The translations under genes were made by a program, and so were the position numbers. Below are positions 34,563-43,309 of a stretch of DNA of 49,396 nt, one piece after another (positions within the stretch are counted from its first letter, which is position 1; the number at the start of each line of letters is the position of its first letter). Below the pieces are notes generated by a model. It was not told the DNA's origin and ran no database searches. It saw only the letters and a program-made list of their open reading frames with translations. Origin of the DNA: Flavobacteriales bacterium (GTDB lineage: Bacteria > Bacteroidota > Bacteroidia > Flavobacteriales_D > Sanyastnellaceae); the NCBI GenBank assembly GCA_016722445.1, contig JADKIZ010000026.1:1-49396 (forward strand), given 5' to 3'.

Positions 34563-34832
34563 GCTCTCGGGGTTTTCAGACCGATACATCGTCTCGACAC
34601 CTCATCGACGGTTCACTCGCGTTCAGCTCCCTTGAAGACACCTGAAGCGGTCTAGAGCCGCCCCTTTCCCTCTTCCGTTCAACACCAAATCCTTGCGAAT
34701 CCAGCACCGGAGGGTGGTTTGCAGAATCCTATCTGGATAAGTCTTCTGCGATGGGCCATACCATCATCATTTCCACAGCATGAATCTCGGATTTAGGTGG
34801 TTATTCCTTTCTCCTTATTCTTCAGGACACAC

Positions 34833-34838
34833 GTTAGG
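34833..34838 (-). repeat. R'' box of the intron-split attC
   Basis: GTTAGG followed by the standard GATGATCAGTGGTAACG trailer; completes the attC begun at 32862. Confidence 0.92.
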
Positions 34839-34938
34839 GATGATCAGTGGTAACGTTGGCAGTCGTTCTATTATTTGATATTGTATTTTCGTGATATTCA
34901 TGGTTGTTTGTGATTTAATTAATTCCAAAACACATCTA

Positions 34939-35904
34939 TCAACGTCCTTCAAATTCTGGAATTTCTTTTGAAATACCATTTGATTGAACATATTTCCAGT
35001 TAGAACCGGTTGTCACAATTTTTCGGAAATTTTGAATCAAAGGAGATCCAAATTTGGCTTTCCTAGGTTTCTTGGATTTTACAGCAATGAATTGGCTTCC
35101 ATTTTGAAAGATGTAGTGTTTTCCACTTACAGCAATAAGCAAGAATTGGTCGCCAAGCATAGCTGAGCCATTTGAATATTCTTGAACCCATTCCGCCACA
35201 TAGATTGTGTCACCTCTTGACTTGACACCATTTTCCTGATCAAATTTAGCAAGGACATCTCGAATTGTTTTATTTGATAACTGTTCAATAAAACGCAATT
35301 GATTATCGCGATCCAATTTGATACTTGGAAAGTTAATAACTTCGTGTGCATTCTCATCATCTGAAGCCTGGGACAATTGAATTTTAATAACGCCATTGTC
35401 AGCAGTTCCACTAGTACGATTTGTGGTTATTGTTATTGGAACCAATGATGAGTGATACCATGTATCATTACGGTTCCATGTGACATCATGCAGAGTATCA
35501 TAAATAATTGTACTGTGAGTTCCGGAATTGATATTTTTATCGTATTCCATTTTTAAAATCTTATGGATTTTAGTGCGGTCGTCAACCACTTGAAACCCGA
35601 GATTAATCGCGTATTCTATGCTGTCGCGATGATAATAAACGCCCACATTAATTTGATCTGGGGTAAGAAAGCGGTTGTAGATATAAAATCTGAGTCCAGT
35701 TTGTTGGATTGAATCATTACCTATAAAAGCGTTTACTTCGTTTTCCGAATACCACATTCCTGAATCTGTTTCTTGAACTCGATCCTGCTCGCGTTTTTCC
35801 ACGAGCATTCGCATAAGTATTGATGAACGGGGACTTTCCTGCGAAAATGTCTCGCTATTTAACATTGCAATGGCAAATAAGCCATAGACTAGGAATTTAT
35901 GCAT
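34939..35904 (-). CDS. Exported protein, unknown function
   Basis: A 321-residue protein with a signal peptide (MHKFLVYGLFAIAMLNSETFSQ, likely cut after FSQ). The mature part is beta-rich with regular strands (RFYIYNRFLTPDQINVGVYY, DNGVIKIQLSQAS, GDTIYVAEWVQEYSNGSAM). No Cys anchor, so it is periplasmic or secreted. The ATG overlaps the stop of the upstream EVE-like gene by 8 bases, so the two are translationally coupled. Longer in-frame starts would lie deeper in that gene and would bury the signal. No family recognised. Confidence 0.74.
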   Translation of the reverse strand: MHKFLVYGLFAIAMLNSETFSQESPRSSILMRMLVEKREQDRVQETDSGMWYSENEVNAFIGNDSIQQTGLRFYIYNRFLTPDQINVGVYYHRDSIEYAINLGFQVVDDRTKIHKILKMEYDKNINSGTHSTIIYDTLHDVTWNRNDTWYHSSLVPITITTNRTSGTADNGVIKIQLSQASDDENAHEVINFPSIKLDRDNQLRFIEQLSNKTIRDVLAKFDQENGVKSRGDTIYVAEWVQEYSNGSAMLGDQFLLIAVSGKHYIFQNGSQFIAVKSKKPRKAKFGSPLIQNFRKIVTTGSNWKYVQSNGISKEIPEFEGR

Positions 35905-36358
35905 TTTTGCCGTCCATTTCCGTTTGACGAAATTGATTCCAAATTTCATTTACGCGTTTTTCAAATTCTAATGGAATAGTGCTTCCTGAAGCCATTGGCT
36001 TCCAGTTTACTTCAGGGATATTCGTTTGAAGAAATTTTGTGGATAAAATCAAATTCGAATTAGGATCAATTAAATCTATGATATTGAATTCTGCATAATT
36101 AGCATTCTGCCCCGCTTTGTTTTCATCCCAATGTTCGGATTGAAAACTTCCTCTCGTTGCGACGGCCTTTCCAAAAAGGCCGTTTAATTTACTGCTTTGC
36201 CGTAAAAAGTACGCAATATCTCCCTCACATATTCTTTTTGTATTACCCGTACTCCATCTTGTAGGGACTAAAATTCCATTACGAATATTGATTACATCAT
36301 TGATTGGATTAACCCATGGATTTATTTGTGGGTTCCAGGTCAGTATATATGTGCTCAT
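35897..36358 (-). CDS. EVE/PUA-like domain protein
   Basis: A 153-residue soluble protein resembling the EVE-type (PUA superfamily) domains that bind modified bases. It opens MSTYILTWNPQ, followed by VPTRWSTGNTKRICEGDIAYFLRQSS, LFGKAVATRGSF and PEVNWKPMASGSTIP, the pattern of stand-alone EVE-like modules and of the N-termini of McrB-like or HNH restriction proteins. A role in sensing modified nucleic acid is possible; there is no nuclease domain here. GGAAGA before the ATG. First gene of a coupled pair. Confidence 0.62.
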   Translation of the reverse strand: MSTYILTWNPQINPWVNPINDVINIRNGILVPTRWSTGNTKRICEGDIAYFLRQSSKLNGLFGKAVATRGSFQSEHWDENKAGQNANYAEFNIIDLIDPNSNLILSTKFLQTNIPEVNWKPMASGSTIPLEFEKRVNEIWNQFRQTEMDGKNA

Positions 36359-36471
36359 TTGATTCTTCCGCTTTCAAGGAAATTCGTTCCCTTATGAAGT
36401 AAATCCCAAATTTTCGATTCAGAATGTTCTATTAAACGGGCTAACGAAATTGCGTAAATAGACCACGAGCT

Positions 36472-36547
36472 GTTGCAGCTATTAGACCAATTTAAAACAA
36501 CGTGATCAAAATTTGTGCTATTTAGCATGAAGGTTGCATCGTTTTTG
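36472..36547 (-). repeat. Alternative leader segment, copy 3 of 3
   Basis: TTGCAGCTATTAGACCAATT ... CATGAAGGTTGCATC, more diverged than the copies at 1986 and 18914. Confidence 0.62.
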
Positions 36548-36594
36548 TTTTGTTGCTGATTTTTCACGAAGCAAAATCCCGCCCGGAGGGTCTC

Positions 36595-36675
36595 CCTAAC
36601 GCACCATATTCACCGCGCGGCGGGGAATCGGCAATCACGACGCGCCCGCTGTCGTGGTGGAATTGGCGTGTTAGG
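36595..36675 (-). repeat. attC site (variant GTCGCGGGGAAT type)
   Basis: Inner stem CGCGCGGCGGGG / CCCGCTGTCG is a variant in which both arms have changed. Confidence 0.93.
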
Positions 36676-36776
36676 AACTGTCTTGTGGTCATGCTGGGAA
36701 TTGTTGTTGTGTTTTAAAATTTATGAGAAATATTTGTTATAAAATTGAATCCGAAGATGTCACAATATGCGATCAG

Positions 36777-37166
36777 TTATTGAGGTTTATGAAGTTTGAC
36801 TTTAAATATTTTTGCCATGGCTTGAAAATGCTTGTCTACGGAGAAGATTTCAAGCGAGTGCTCGATTGCGGTCTGAAGAATCATAAGATCAAGTAGACCA
36901 ATTTTGTTGTATCCATTTTTTAAACATTTTTGTTGAGCATCAATGAGGCCATTCCAGTTAACAAAAACAGGAATCCGCTCAAGAGCATTTAATAAATCGG
37001 CTAAATCCTCTTTTTTGTCATGAATAATAATTGGGAGCAATTCAGCCATAATTACATCATTTGTCACTAAGCATTGCTGCTCAAGGAGAGCCCGAATTTC
37101 GTTTACGTGTAAGCCGTGTTTGAAGTAATTAATCCAAATATTGGTATCGGCTATAACCTTTACCAT
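36777..37166 (-). CDS. vapC: VapC-type PIN-domain toxin
   Basis: A 129-residue PIN-domain RNase. The acidic metal site is visible: the first Asp in VIADTNIWINYF, a Glu in NDVIMAELLPII, then Asp in IGLLDLMILQTAIEHS and Asp in IFSVDKHFQAM. These fit the four acidic positions of VapC toxins, which cut tRNA or rRNA. It overlaps the VapB stop by 7 bases. Intact, unlike the related copy at the start of the window. Confidence 0.92.
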   Translation of the reverse strand: MVKVIADTNIWINYFKHGLHVNEIRALLEQQCLVTNDVIMAELLPIIIHDKKEDLADLLNALERIPVFVNWNGLIDAQQKCLKNGYNKIGLLDLMILQTAIEHSLEIFSVDKHFQAMAKIFKVKLHKPQ

Positions 37167-37363
37167 TTGGAATTACGTCCTCTAGAAATATCTAAATCGA
37201 GAGAAATATCAACTTTCCCTGCAAAATCAAGAAGTTTTAACGTTTTCTCACGCCGTACCAAATCATTTAAAGCACGATGAATAATTGATGTTTTGGTCTT
37301 TTCGCCAGTGATTTTCATCGCCTCGTCAATCAGTACTTCGTTCAGATCGAGTGTTGTTCTCAT
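37160..37363 (-). CDS. vapB: VapB-type antitoxin
   Basis: A 67-residue ribbon-helix-helix antitoxin starting MRTTLDLNEVLIDEAMKITG, with tail LDISRGRNSKW. GGAGGTCCT just before the ATG is a very strong ribosome site, favouring excess antitoxin. Coupled to vapC by overlap. Leader core 99 bases upstream. Confidence 0.9.
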   Translation of the reverse strand: MRTTLDLNEVLIDEAMKITGEKTKTSIIHRALNDLVRREKTLKLLDFAGKVDISLDLDISRGRNSKW

Positions 37364-37461
37364 AGGACCTCCAAGAGTTAATGCATAGAATATACATCCA
37401 CCAAGGCATACAAAGCAACAACTATTTATGTGTGAAGGTATGGGATTATCATGAAACCTTA

Positions 37462-37513
37462 TCGGTGTTCACCGGGGATCCAAACTTGAAATGCCCTATC
37501 CAGGGAAACCGCT
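37462..37513 (-). repeat. Cassette leader core (vapBC cassette)
   Basis: TCGGTGTTCACCGGGGATCC and CCCTATCCAGGGAAACCGCT; dyad CCCTGG.ATAGGG. Confidence 0.66.
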
Positions 37514-37596
37514 ATCACACGGGCTAATGGAATTGTGTTCATTTGTATGCTGCTATTTCATCGGAATATAATTGTTGGCCGCGCCGCAGGCGTCTT

Positions 37597-37676
37597 CCTA
37601 ACGGTCGCTGTTCACCGCGCCGCGGTGAAACGGCAACACAACGCGACCGCGGTCGTGGTGGAACGCGGTTGTTAGG
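37597..37676 (-). repeat. attC site (GCC-GCGG stem type)
   Basis: Outer pair TCGCTGTTC/GAACGCGG. Followed by a CACCTATCTTCAAAACAAAG trailer unit at 37711. Confidence 0.95.
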
Positions 37677-37792
37677 CAGGGTCAGCTTACAATGGCAGTC
37701 GTTCATTGATCACCTATCTTCAAAACAAAGCAGGTAACAACGGATTTTTGTTGCTGGGATGTATAGGTCAAACACAACTTATCACTGATCAA

Positions 37793-38545
37793 TTACGGGT
37801 CTTGGCAAATGTAAATACCAATTAAAAACGGAACAAAGATCCCACGCCTCATTTTCAGCTTATTAATATGCGATACCACCTGAAACACTCTTTTCATCGG
37901 TGTCGTTGGATGAGGATCAATAGCCAAATAGACATTACCGACTGCAGAAGTATCAAATGAACGCAACGCTTTCTCCAGCTTCATGATATCTGACTGAGTG
38001 TAATCGATCACATCAAAACGAGTTGGCATTGAGAATACCGTCGCGTATGAGCCACGCTTTATACGCTTCTTAAGTACAATGCTATCCCTATACAAACGCA
38101 ACTCATTATCCATTGTTACGCTTTCCAAATCACAATCATCAGGCGCTTGCAGACGTATAGTTTCCGATTCAGAAGTTCCGCCCTGCATCTTTAGCGAAAA
38201 CTTCCTCCAGCCAGCATCGGAAAGAGAAAGAATTATTGATTTAGAAAACGCATAAGGGAATCTTGATTCAACTGTGTACTCAGGCTTGCAACCACGACAT
38301 CCTGGCTCATCTAAAGCTGCTTCGTATATTTTCTTAATTCTCCATCCATCATATGTGGAATCAGGAAGGTCGGGCAAACTATCTTTGGCGTTTGCAATGA
38401 CAGGAGAAATCACGCGACCATTTATTGATACATATTTTTTTGAAGCAACAACACTTAAGCCTGTCCGTATGAATTCTCGAATTGGGATATTCGTTTCAGC
38501 ATCCCCACTAAAAAACACCCCAAAAATCAACATAAAATGAATCAT
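37793..38545 (-). CDS. Exported protein, C-terminus reminiscent of ExbD
   Basis: A 250-residue protein with a short signal-like N-terminus (MIHFMLIFGVFFSGDA). The middle is beta-rich, with Cys pairs (EPGCRGCKPEY, DDCDLE). Residues about 170-245 (FDVIDYTQSDIMKLEKALRSF, GNVYLAIDPHPTTPMKRVFQVVSHINKLKM) recall the periplasmic domain of ExbD/TolR-like proteins, but the membrane anchor of that family is absent, so the likeness may be superficial. A GGG eleven bases upstream is the only ribosome-site candidate. Confidence 0.62.
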   Translation of the reverse strand: MIHFMLIFGVFFSGDAETNIPIREFIRTGLSVVASKKYVSINGRVISPVIANAKDSLPDLPDSTYDGWRIKKIYEAALDEPGCRGCKPEYTVESRFPYAFSKSIILSLSDAGWRKFSLKMQGGTSESETIRLQAPDDCDLESVTMDNELRLYRDSIVLKKRIKRGSYATVFSMPTRFDVIDYTQSDIMKLEKALRSFDTSAVGNVYLAIDPHPTTPMKRVFQVVSHINKLKMRRGIFVPFLIGIYICQDP

Positions 38546-38713
38546 TTTAACAAAACCCTTTCCCAGTTACACATTGAAGGAGCACATTCAAAATCAAACA
38601 ACGATGATACACTTTGAAAGTTGAGGTTCAACGAGAATTTTCTCTGCATTTTACTCATTTTCACCTAAATCCTTTTGACTCTAGAACTTGCAGTCCATCG
38701 CACTTGTCCACAA

Positions 38714-38833
38714 AATATGTCGTTGACAGCGCGACTCACAAAGGGGGTCAACTATAAAACAAAGCAGGTCAGTCGGCCGAAGGCCGTCAAACAAAGCTGG
38801 TCGGAGGCCGCTCATCACGGCCGAAGGCCGTTC
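38714..38833 (+). repeat. Composite GTTGAC...GTCAAC / AAAGCAGGTC repeat
   Basis: One unit plus an extra hairpin ACGGCCGAAGGCCGT. With flanking AT-rich sequence it fills the 323-base gap between 38545 and the attC at 38869. Confidence 0.7.
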
Positions 38834-38868
38834 GTCGTTCACGAAGCAGCATCCACCCGGAGGGTTTG

Positions 38869-38899
38869 CCTAACGCTCCCTGTTCACCGCGCCGCGGTG
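38869..38899 (-). repeat. attC site, left part, interrupted by IS21-like element
   Basis: CCTAACGCTCCCTGTTCACC then GCGCCGCGGTG; the element enters the stem loop here. The other part resumes at 41429 with the 7-base duplication CGCGGTG. Confidence 0.93.
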
Positions 38900-39080
38900 T
38901 GCAAAATTCGGCTGAATCCGTCCGGTCAATTCGGTTGAATCCGTCCACCCCGTTTCGGACCAATCCGGCCACCTGAATTCGGTTCAATCCGGCCACTTTT
39001 TGGTCCTGTCCCTCCTGGTGCCCAGGAGGTGTCGCTGGAGTCTCTGTCACCATCTTGCCTCCTGCCAAAGGAGACAAGAA

Positions 39081-40585
39081 ATGCGAGAGAGAACGTCCGT
39101 GCGAAGAATTCGAGAAGCCCTTCGGTTGGTCTACCAACAAGGGATGAGTCGCAACCAGGCCGCCCGCGCCCTGAGCATCGGTTCGAGCACATTTGAAGGA
39201 TCTGTTGAAGCGTTTTCAGTCCAGCGGCTTGCCCCTGAAGCAGGCTTTACAACTTGGAGATGCGGACCTGGAAGGCATCTGTTCGCCCGTCCGAATCAGC
39301 GGGGTTCTCAAGTCGCAGAGCCAGACATGGACCACGTCGCCTCGGAACTCAAGCGTCCGGCGTCACGCTGAAGCTGTTGTGGAGGAGTACCGCAAAGTCC
39401 ATCCAACCGGCCTTGGCTACACATAGTTTTGCGATCGCCACAACAAGCATCGGGGCGGTCAGGATCTGGTGATGCGCCAAAACCACAACCCGGCGAGAGG
39501 GGATGGTCGACTAGCGGCGATCGTCTGTCGGTGGTGGATCGCCTGACCGGTGAGGTGCATTACAGGAGCTGTTCGTGATGGTTTGGGCGGCGAGCAACTT
39601 ATTGTACGCCCGAAGCCCAGGATAGTCGGAAATTGCCGGATTGGACGATGGGGCATGTGCGCGGTTTCGAGTATAGCGACTGCGCGCCGTCGACGACCGT
39701 TTCTGATTGCCTTCGCAGCGCGGTGACCGCGGCGCACCGCTACGACCCGGTCATCAATCGCACCTACGTCGAGATGTGCACGCACTACAACGTGGTGGCG
39801 GTGCCTGCTCGCGCTGGCCAGCCTCGCGATAAGGCCAAGGTGGAAGGAGCGGTGCCGGATCGTGCAGCAACGCATTGTGGCGGTACTGCGGGATCGGATT
39901 TTCCACAGCCTTGCTGATCTCAACCGCGCCGTGCGCGAAAAGTGGATCGCATCAACGACGCTCCGATGCAGGGTATGACGGCAAGACGCGCCGTAGTGTT
40001 CGAGGAGATCGACCGTCCGGCGGCGCAGTCATTGCCCCAGGAAGCGTGGCGGTACCAGCAGTGGCTGGTGCGTCGGGTCGGATGGATTACTGCGTGGAGG
40101 TGGATCGTCACTGGTACAGCGTGCCCACACACGCTAGTCGGAAAGTCGACGGACATACGCGTGACGGCCACGGCGGTCGAGATCTATCTGGATCGCGAGC
40201 GGATCGCCGTGCACTCGCGTAATGCATCGGCCTGGGGGCATTCGATCCGAGAATCGCATGCCTGAATCACACAACACGGCCTACCGGTGAGCTTGGAACA
40301 ATTGCTGTGGCGCGCCCAGCGGATCGGCTCGTCTGTGCGTGAACTGGTCAAGGCGCGCATCGACGGCGTGGCGCAACCCGTCGCCGCTTTGCGTGCGTGT
40401 CTGGGGATCGTACGACTTGCCGAAAATTGTCAGGACCAGTCGCAGGCCGACCGAGCGGCGCGTTACGCGCTGGATCGGCGCATGGTCACCTGCAAGCAAT
40501 ACGAGCTGGTGCTGAAATCAGGAGCCGCCGGGGCGGGAGGAGGGCGATCCCGGTGGTCAACACGACAATCTCCACGGACTTTCCC
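39081..40585 (+). pseudogene. istA: IS21 transposase IstA, frameshifted
   Basis: Pieces in several plus-strand frames match IstA. The N-terminal helix-turn-helix reads RREIRALRLVYQQGMSRNQA-like sequence, as SVRRIREALRLVYQQGMSRN then QAARALSIG. The DDE catalytic region includes YDPVINRTYVEMCTHYNVVA and PARAGQPRDKAKVEGAV (with the catalytic Glu). The C-terminal YCVEVDRHWYSVPTHASR follows. At least four frameshifts separate the pieces, so it is inactive unless the assembly is wrong. Confidence 0.88.
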
Positions 40586-40604
40586 CTTGGGCGCAGGGTA
40601 TTGA

Positions 40605-41370
40605 TCATGCAGACCATGACGATCAATCGCATGCGTGAAATGAGCTTGTCCCAGATGGCGCGACGCTCTCGGAGATGTCCGACGATCCCAAGTGCCACGA
40701 CCTGAATTGGAAGGACGCCGTCGCGTCGCTGATCGACGCCAGTACGAGCATCGCGGCGCACGTCGCTTGCAAGAACTTTTGCGTCGAGCGAAGCTGAAGT
40801 ACTCGGCGGCGACTCTCGAATCCCTCGATTACGATCCCGACCGAGGTGTGTCCAGGACCTGATCCGCGAGCTGTCCAACGGACGCTGGATCGAGCAGGCG
40901 CACAACGTGATGATCTCGGGTCCGGCAGGAACTGGCAAGAGTTATCGGCCTGCGCCCTCGCTGGGTCGGCGTGCCGCAGAGGCGTGAAAACAGCCTACTG
41001 GCGCGTGAGCGTTTTCCTGGATACGCTGGCGGCGGATCGGGCATTGGGCACCTATCACAAGACGTTGGAAAAGCTCCGAAAGTCCAGACTGGTCCTGGAC
41101 GACCTGGGCGCGGACGTGCTAATCGAGATCAGCGACGGATCCTCTTTGACGTGATCGAGGAGCGGTCGCTGGAAGGGTCCGTCGTGGTCGCCAGTCAGGT
41201 GCCCATCGAGAAATGGGGCAACGTCATCGGAGAGGCCGGAGCCGCCGAGGCCATCTGCGACAGGCTCTGGAAAATTGCCACCGAATCACCCTCAAAGGGG
41301 CGTCGAGGAGAGGAGGATTTCGGACCAATCCGACCACCTGATTACATTGAACCCTGGAGACTCCAATAAC
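40605..41370 (+). pseudogene. istB: IS21 helper ATPase IstB, frameshifted
   Basis: IstB pieces in different frames. They include ARRLQELLRRAKLKYSAATL, LIRELSNGRWIEQAHNVMI followed by the P-loop SGPAGTGKSY, LRKSRLVLDDLGADVL (Walker B), and DVIEERSLEGSVVVASQVPI with EKWGNVIGEAGAAEAICDRL near the end. Order and spacing fit full-length IstB of about 250 residues. Frame breaks make it non-functional. Confidence 0.87.
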
Positions 41371-41428
41371 GCCCAGGGTGACTGGCCGGATTGAGCCGAA
41401 ACGCTGGCCGGATTCGCCGAATTGCGCA

Positions 41429-41485
41429 CGCGGTGAAACGGCAAACACAAAGCGACCGCGGTCGTGGTGGAACGGGCGTGTTAGG
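41429..41485 (-). repeat. attC site, right part, after IS21-like element
   Basis: Begins with the duplicated CGCGGTG, then the standard AAACGGCAAACACAAAGCGA loop, GGTGGAAC arm and GTTAGG at 41480. Confidence 0.93.
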
Positions 41486-41690
41486 GACGGTCCGTGGTCA
41501 CGTTGGCAGTCGTTCAATTTCATCAATTTATTATTCAAGGAATTATTCATGTTGTTGTTATCACACTACTCCGTTAGGGACGATCAGTTGTAACATCGGC
41601 AGTCGTTCCATTGCATCAAATTATTGTTCAAATGAAAATTCATGTGGTTATTATCACACTACTCCGTTAGGTAGGGTATTCATCGTTTAT
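41486..41690 (-). repeat. Tandem cassette 3' trailers (three R'' boxes)
   Basis: Two near-identical units of about 92 bases, each running GTTAGG..., CGGCAGTCGTTC or TTGGCAGTCGTTC, ...TTATCACACTACTCC. A third bare GTTAGGTAGGG follows at 41663. These are three cassette ends with no stem-loops between the second and third. Confidence 0.72.
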
Positions 41691-42392
41691 TTAATCAATG
41701 GATTGCGATAATTTTGCACCACGCATGTATTCATCAAGAGTTGATAGACTATCAAATAGTTTGGCTATCGCATAATCTCTTTTTGATACAAAAAGATTAT
41801 TTCTTGCTTTTGGAACAGGTAGCATAGCACGTCCGCCATCAACTGAGACAAGAATTTTTCGATCTAATACAGCTCTATCGTAGGAAATATTTACCCAATA
41901 TCCGTGTGCAGTAGGATCAGGAAAGCAATTCGCCCATGGCTCCTTGAAGTTATCACACTGAGTCCCACGTTCATCTTGATATATCGTCAATCTAAGTCTC
42001 GGATCTTCTAGTAAAACCAATTCAGTAGCATATTCTGTACTGAATTTTTTCCAGTCTGTCGTTGGATTAGATTCTTCAATAACTTGTAGCATTTCATCGA
42101 GAGACATATCCCGAATTTGCTTCCGGTCTGGAGTGATATATTTCGCAATTTCAATTATTCCAAAGAATGAAGAGCTAATACCGCCCATGATGAAAGTGAT
42201 GGGCTCAAATTCGCAGCCCAAAGCCCACAATACGCCGATAAACATCGTAAGCCCAAAAGACAGCAATCCAAAAACCTTAAAAAGGTGCTCATGCTTTTTA
42301 ATTGTTTTCGCGATGGATTCTATCTTTACGGATTTTATGGATCTAGGCTTTAACTTGTAAATAATCCGAAGCAAGAAATATTCAATTTTCAT
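41691..42392 (-). CDS. Two-helix membrane protein with cytoplasmic domain
   Basis: A 233-residue protein starting MKIEYFLLRIIYKLK. A basic juxtamembrane stretch (SVKIESIAKTIKKHEH) is followed by two helices at about 41-62 (LFKVFGLLSFGLTMFIGVLWAL) and 66-88 (FEPITFIMGGISSSFFGIIEIA). A soluble domain of about 145 residues ends it (LDEMLQVIEESNPTTDWKKF, DERGTQCDNFKEPWANCFPD). Two helices plus a cytosolic domain is a layout shared with membrane-damaging defence effectors, but no named domain is seen. Its start overlaps the upstream gene stop by 11 bases. Confidence 0.7.
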   Translation of the reverse strand: MKIEYFLLRIIYKLKPRSIKSVKIESIAKTIKKHEHLFKVFGLLSFGLTMFIGVLWALGCEFEPITFIMGGISSSFFGIIEIAKYITPDRKQIRDMSLDEMLQVIEESNPTTDWKKFSTEYATELVLLEDPRLRLTIYQDERGTQCDNFKEPWANCFPDPTAHGYWVNISYDRAVLDRKILVSVDGGRAMLPVPKARNNLFVSKRDYAIAKLFDSLSTLDEYMRGAKLSQSID

Positions 42393-42963
42393 ATCGAGCA
42401 GTTTCCCCAATATGCTTATACTGCATTGTTTTGTGTTGTTTTTGCATTCTTACAACAAACACGACAACACCAATAACCAAAAACTGTTTAAATTCAAATC
42501 CCATACCACTTCCAAATACCACAATTGAGATTATCAAAGTGACCAAAATCGCAATGCAAGCATAAAATTTCTTTTGTAGATCTAGCAAATCACGTTCAAA
42601 TTCATTGAGATTTGTGTAGATACGGATTTGATCAGTGCCAATTACGGTTTTGAAATTTCGAAAGTACATAACGCCGATTGAAGATCCTAGTATACCTACC
42701 ACACAAAGGAAGAATGCTTCACTTTCACTTTTTCCATTTAAAATAGCGGCAACAGCAGCATTAAACATGATAAGAATATTGTCTGCTGCGTAATTCGACA
42801 TCAATATCAGCGCCAACGGAGGGCCGAACATAATTACAAAATACACCAAATACAAATTATCAGAAAATGAGATACTATCAACGGCTCGCGTAATTGTGGA
42901 ATTGAATGACCAAAATGCAATAAGATATACCAAATATAGAACAGTAAATATCCATCGATTCAT
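42382..42963 (-). CDS. Polytopic membrane protein
   Basis: A 193-residue protein with five or six predicted helices: about 5-22, 38-57, 63-78, 85-103, 133-152 and 160-172 (for example IFTVLYLVYLIAFWSF, FYACIAILVTLIISIVVFG). The loop between the fourth and fifth helices is charged (YTNLNEFERDLLDLQKK). AGAGGAC before the ATG is a strong ribosome site. Coupled by an 11-base overlap to 41691-42392, so the two products probably act together in the inner membrane. No family recognised. Confidence 0.72.
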   Translation of the reverse strand: MNRWIFTVLYLVYLIAFWSFNSTITRAVDSISFSDNLYLVYFVIMFGPPLALILMSNYAADNILIMFNAAVAAILNGKSESEAFFLCVVGILGSSIGVMYFRNFKTVIGTDQIRIYTNLNEFERDLLDLQKKFYACIAILVTLIISIVVFGSGMGFEFKQFLVIGVVVFVVRMQKQHKTMQYKHIGETARYEN

Positions 42964-43139
42964 AGTTGTCCTCTAGCTGTGATTATGTTGCATTTCATTG
43001 TTTTACAAAAGCGAATGATGCTGGCTGAAAACTATCTGTGGCTGATTTAATCCAATCTAGCACGGGCTAATGAAATTGCGTTCGTTTGTTTGCAGCTATT
43101 TCAACGGAATAAAATTGTTGGCCGCGCCGCAGGCGTCTC

Positions 43140-43220
43140 CCTAACGGACCATATTCACCGCGTCGCGGGGAATCGGCAAACACAACGAGCCCGCGATCGT
43201 GGTGGAATTGGGGTGTTAGG
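43140..43220 (-). repeat. attC site (GTCGCGGGGAAT stem type)
   Basis: Closes the intact vapBC cassette. Nearly identical to the site at 44259, which closes its duplicate. Confidence 0.95.
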
Positions 43221-43309
43221 GACCATTTGCTGCTAATTCCATATTGAACAAACAAATTTCGCATTTGTGATATCACATTAATCCAAATTTTGCAGGGAAT
43301 TTTCAAGAT

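Larger units (their letters stand above)
32934..34832 (-). mobile_element. Group II intron inserted in an attC R'' box
   Basis: A 1,899-base intron on the minus strand. It begins GTGTGTCCTGAAG (GUGYG consensus) right after the R'' box CCCTAAC and ends ...GGCCTACTCGAT (AY end). A 34-base domain V hairpin lies at 32973-33006. Domain VI follows, with an unpaired A seven bases from the 3' end, the usual branch-point place. The boundaries are exact because the intact attC at 45378 shows the unsplit sequence. The intron reads in the same direction as the cassette genes. Much more GC-rich than the cassettes. Confidence 0.92.
38900..41428 (+). mobile_element. IS21-family insertion sequence, decayed
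   Basis: A 2,529-base element starting TGCAAAATTCGGC and ending GCCGAATTGCGCA; the ends are inverted repeats (11 of 13) and both are flanked by a 7-base target duplication CGCGGTG. Near each end the motif GAATCCGTCC or AATCCGGCCA recurs several times, as in the multiple terminal repeats of IS21 elements. It encodes frameshifted istA and istB on the plus strand. Very GC-rich compared with the cassettes. Confidence 0.93.

Noticed and set aside
37793..38545. Assignment as ExbD/TolR
   Set aside because: The C-terminal likeness is weak and the essential N-terminal membrane anchor with its Asp is missing; only mentioned as a resemblance.
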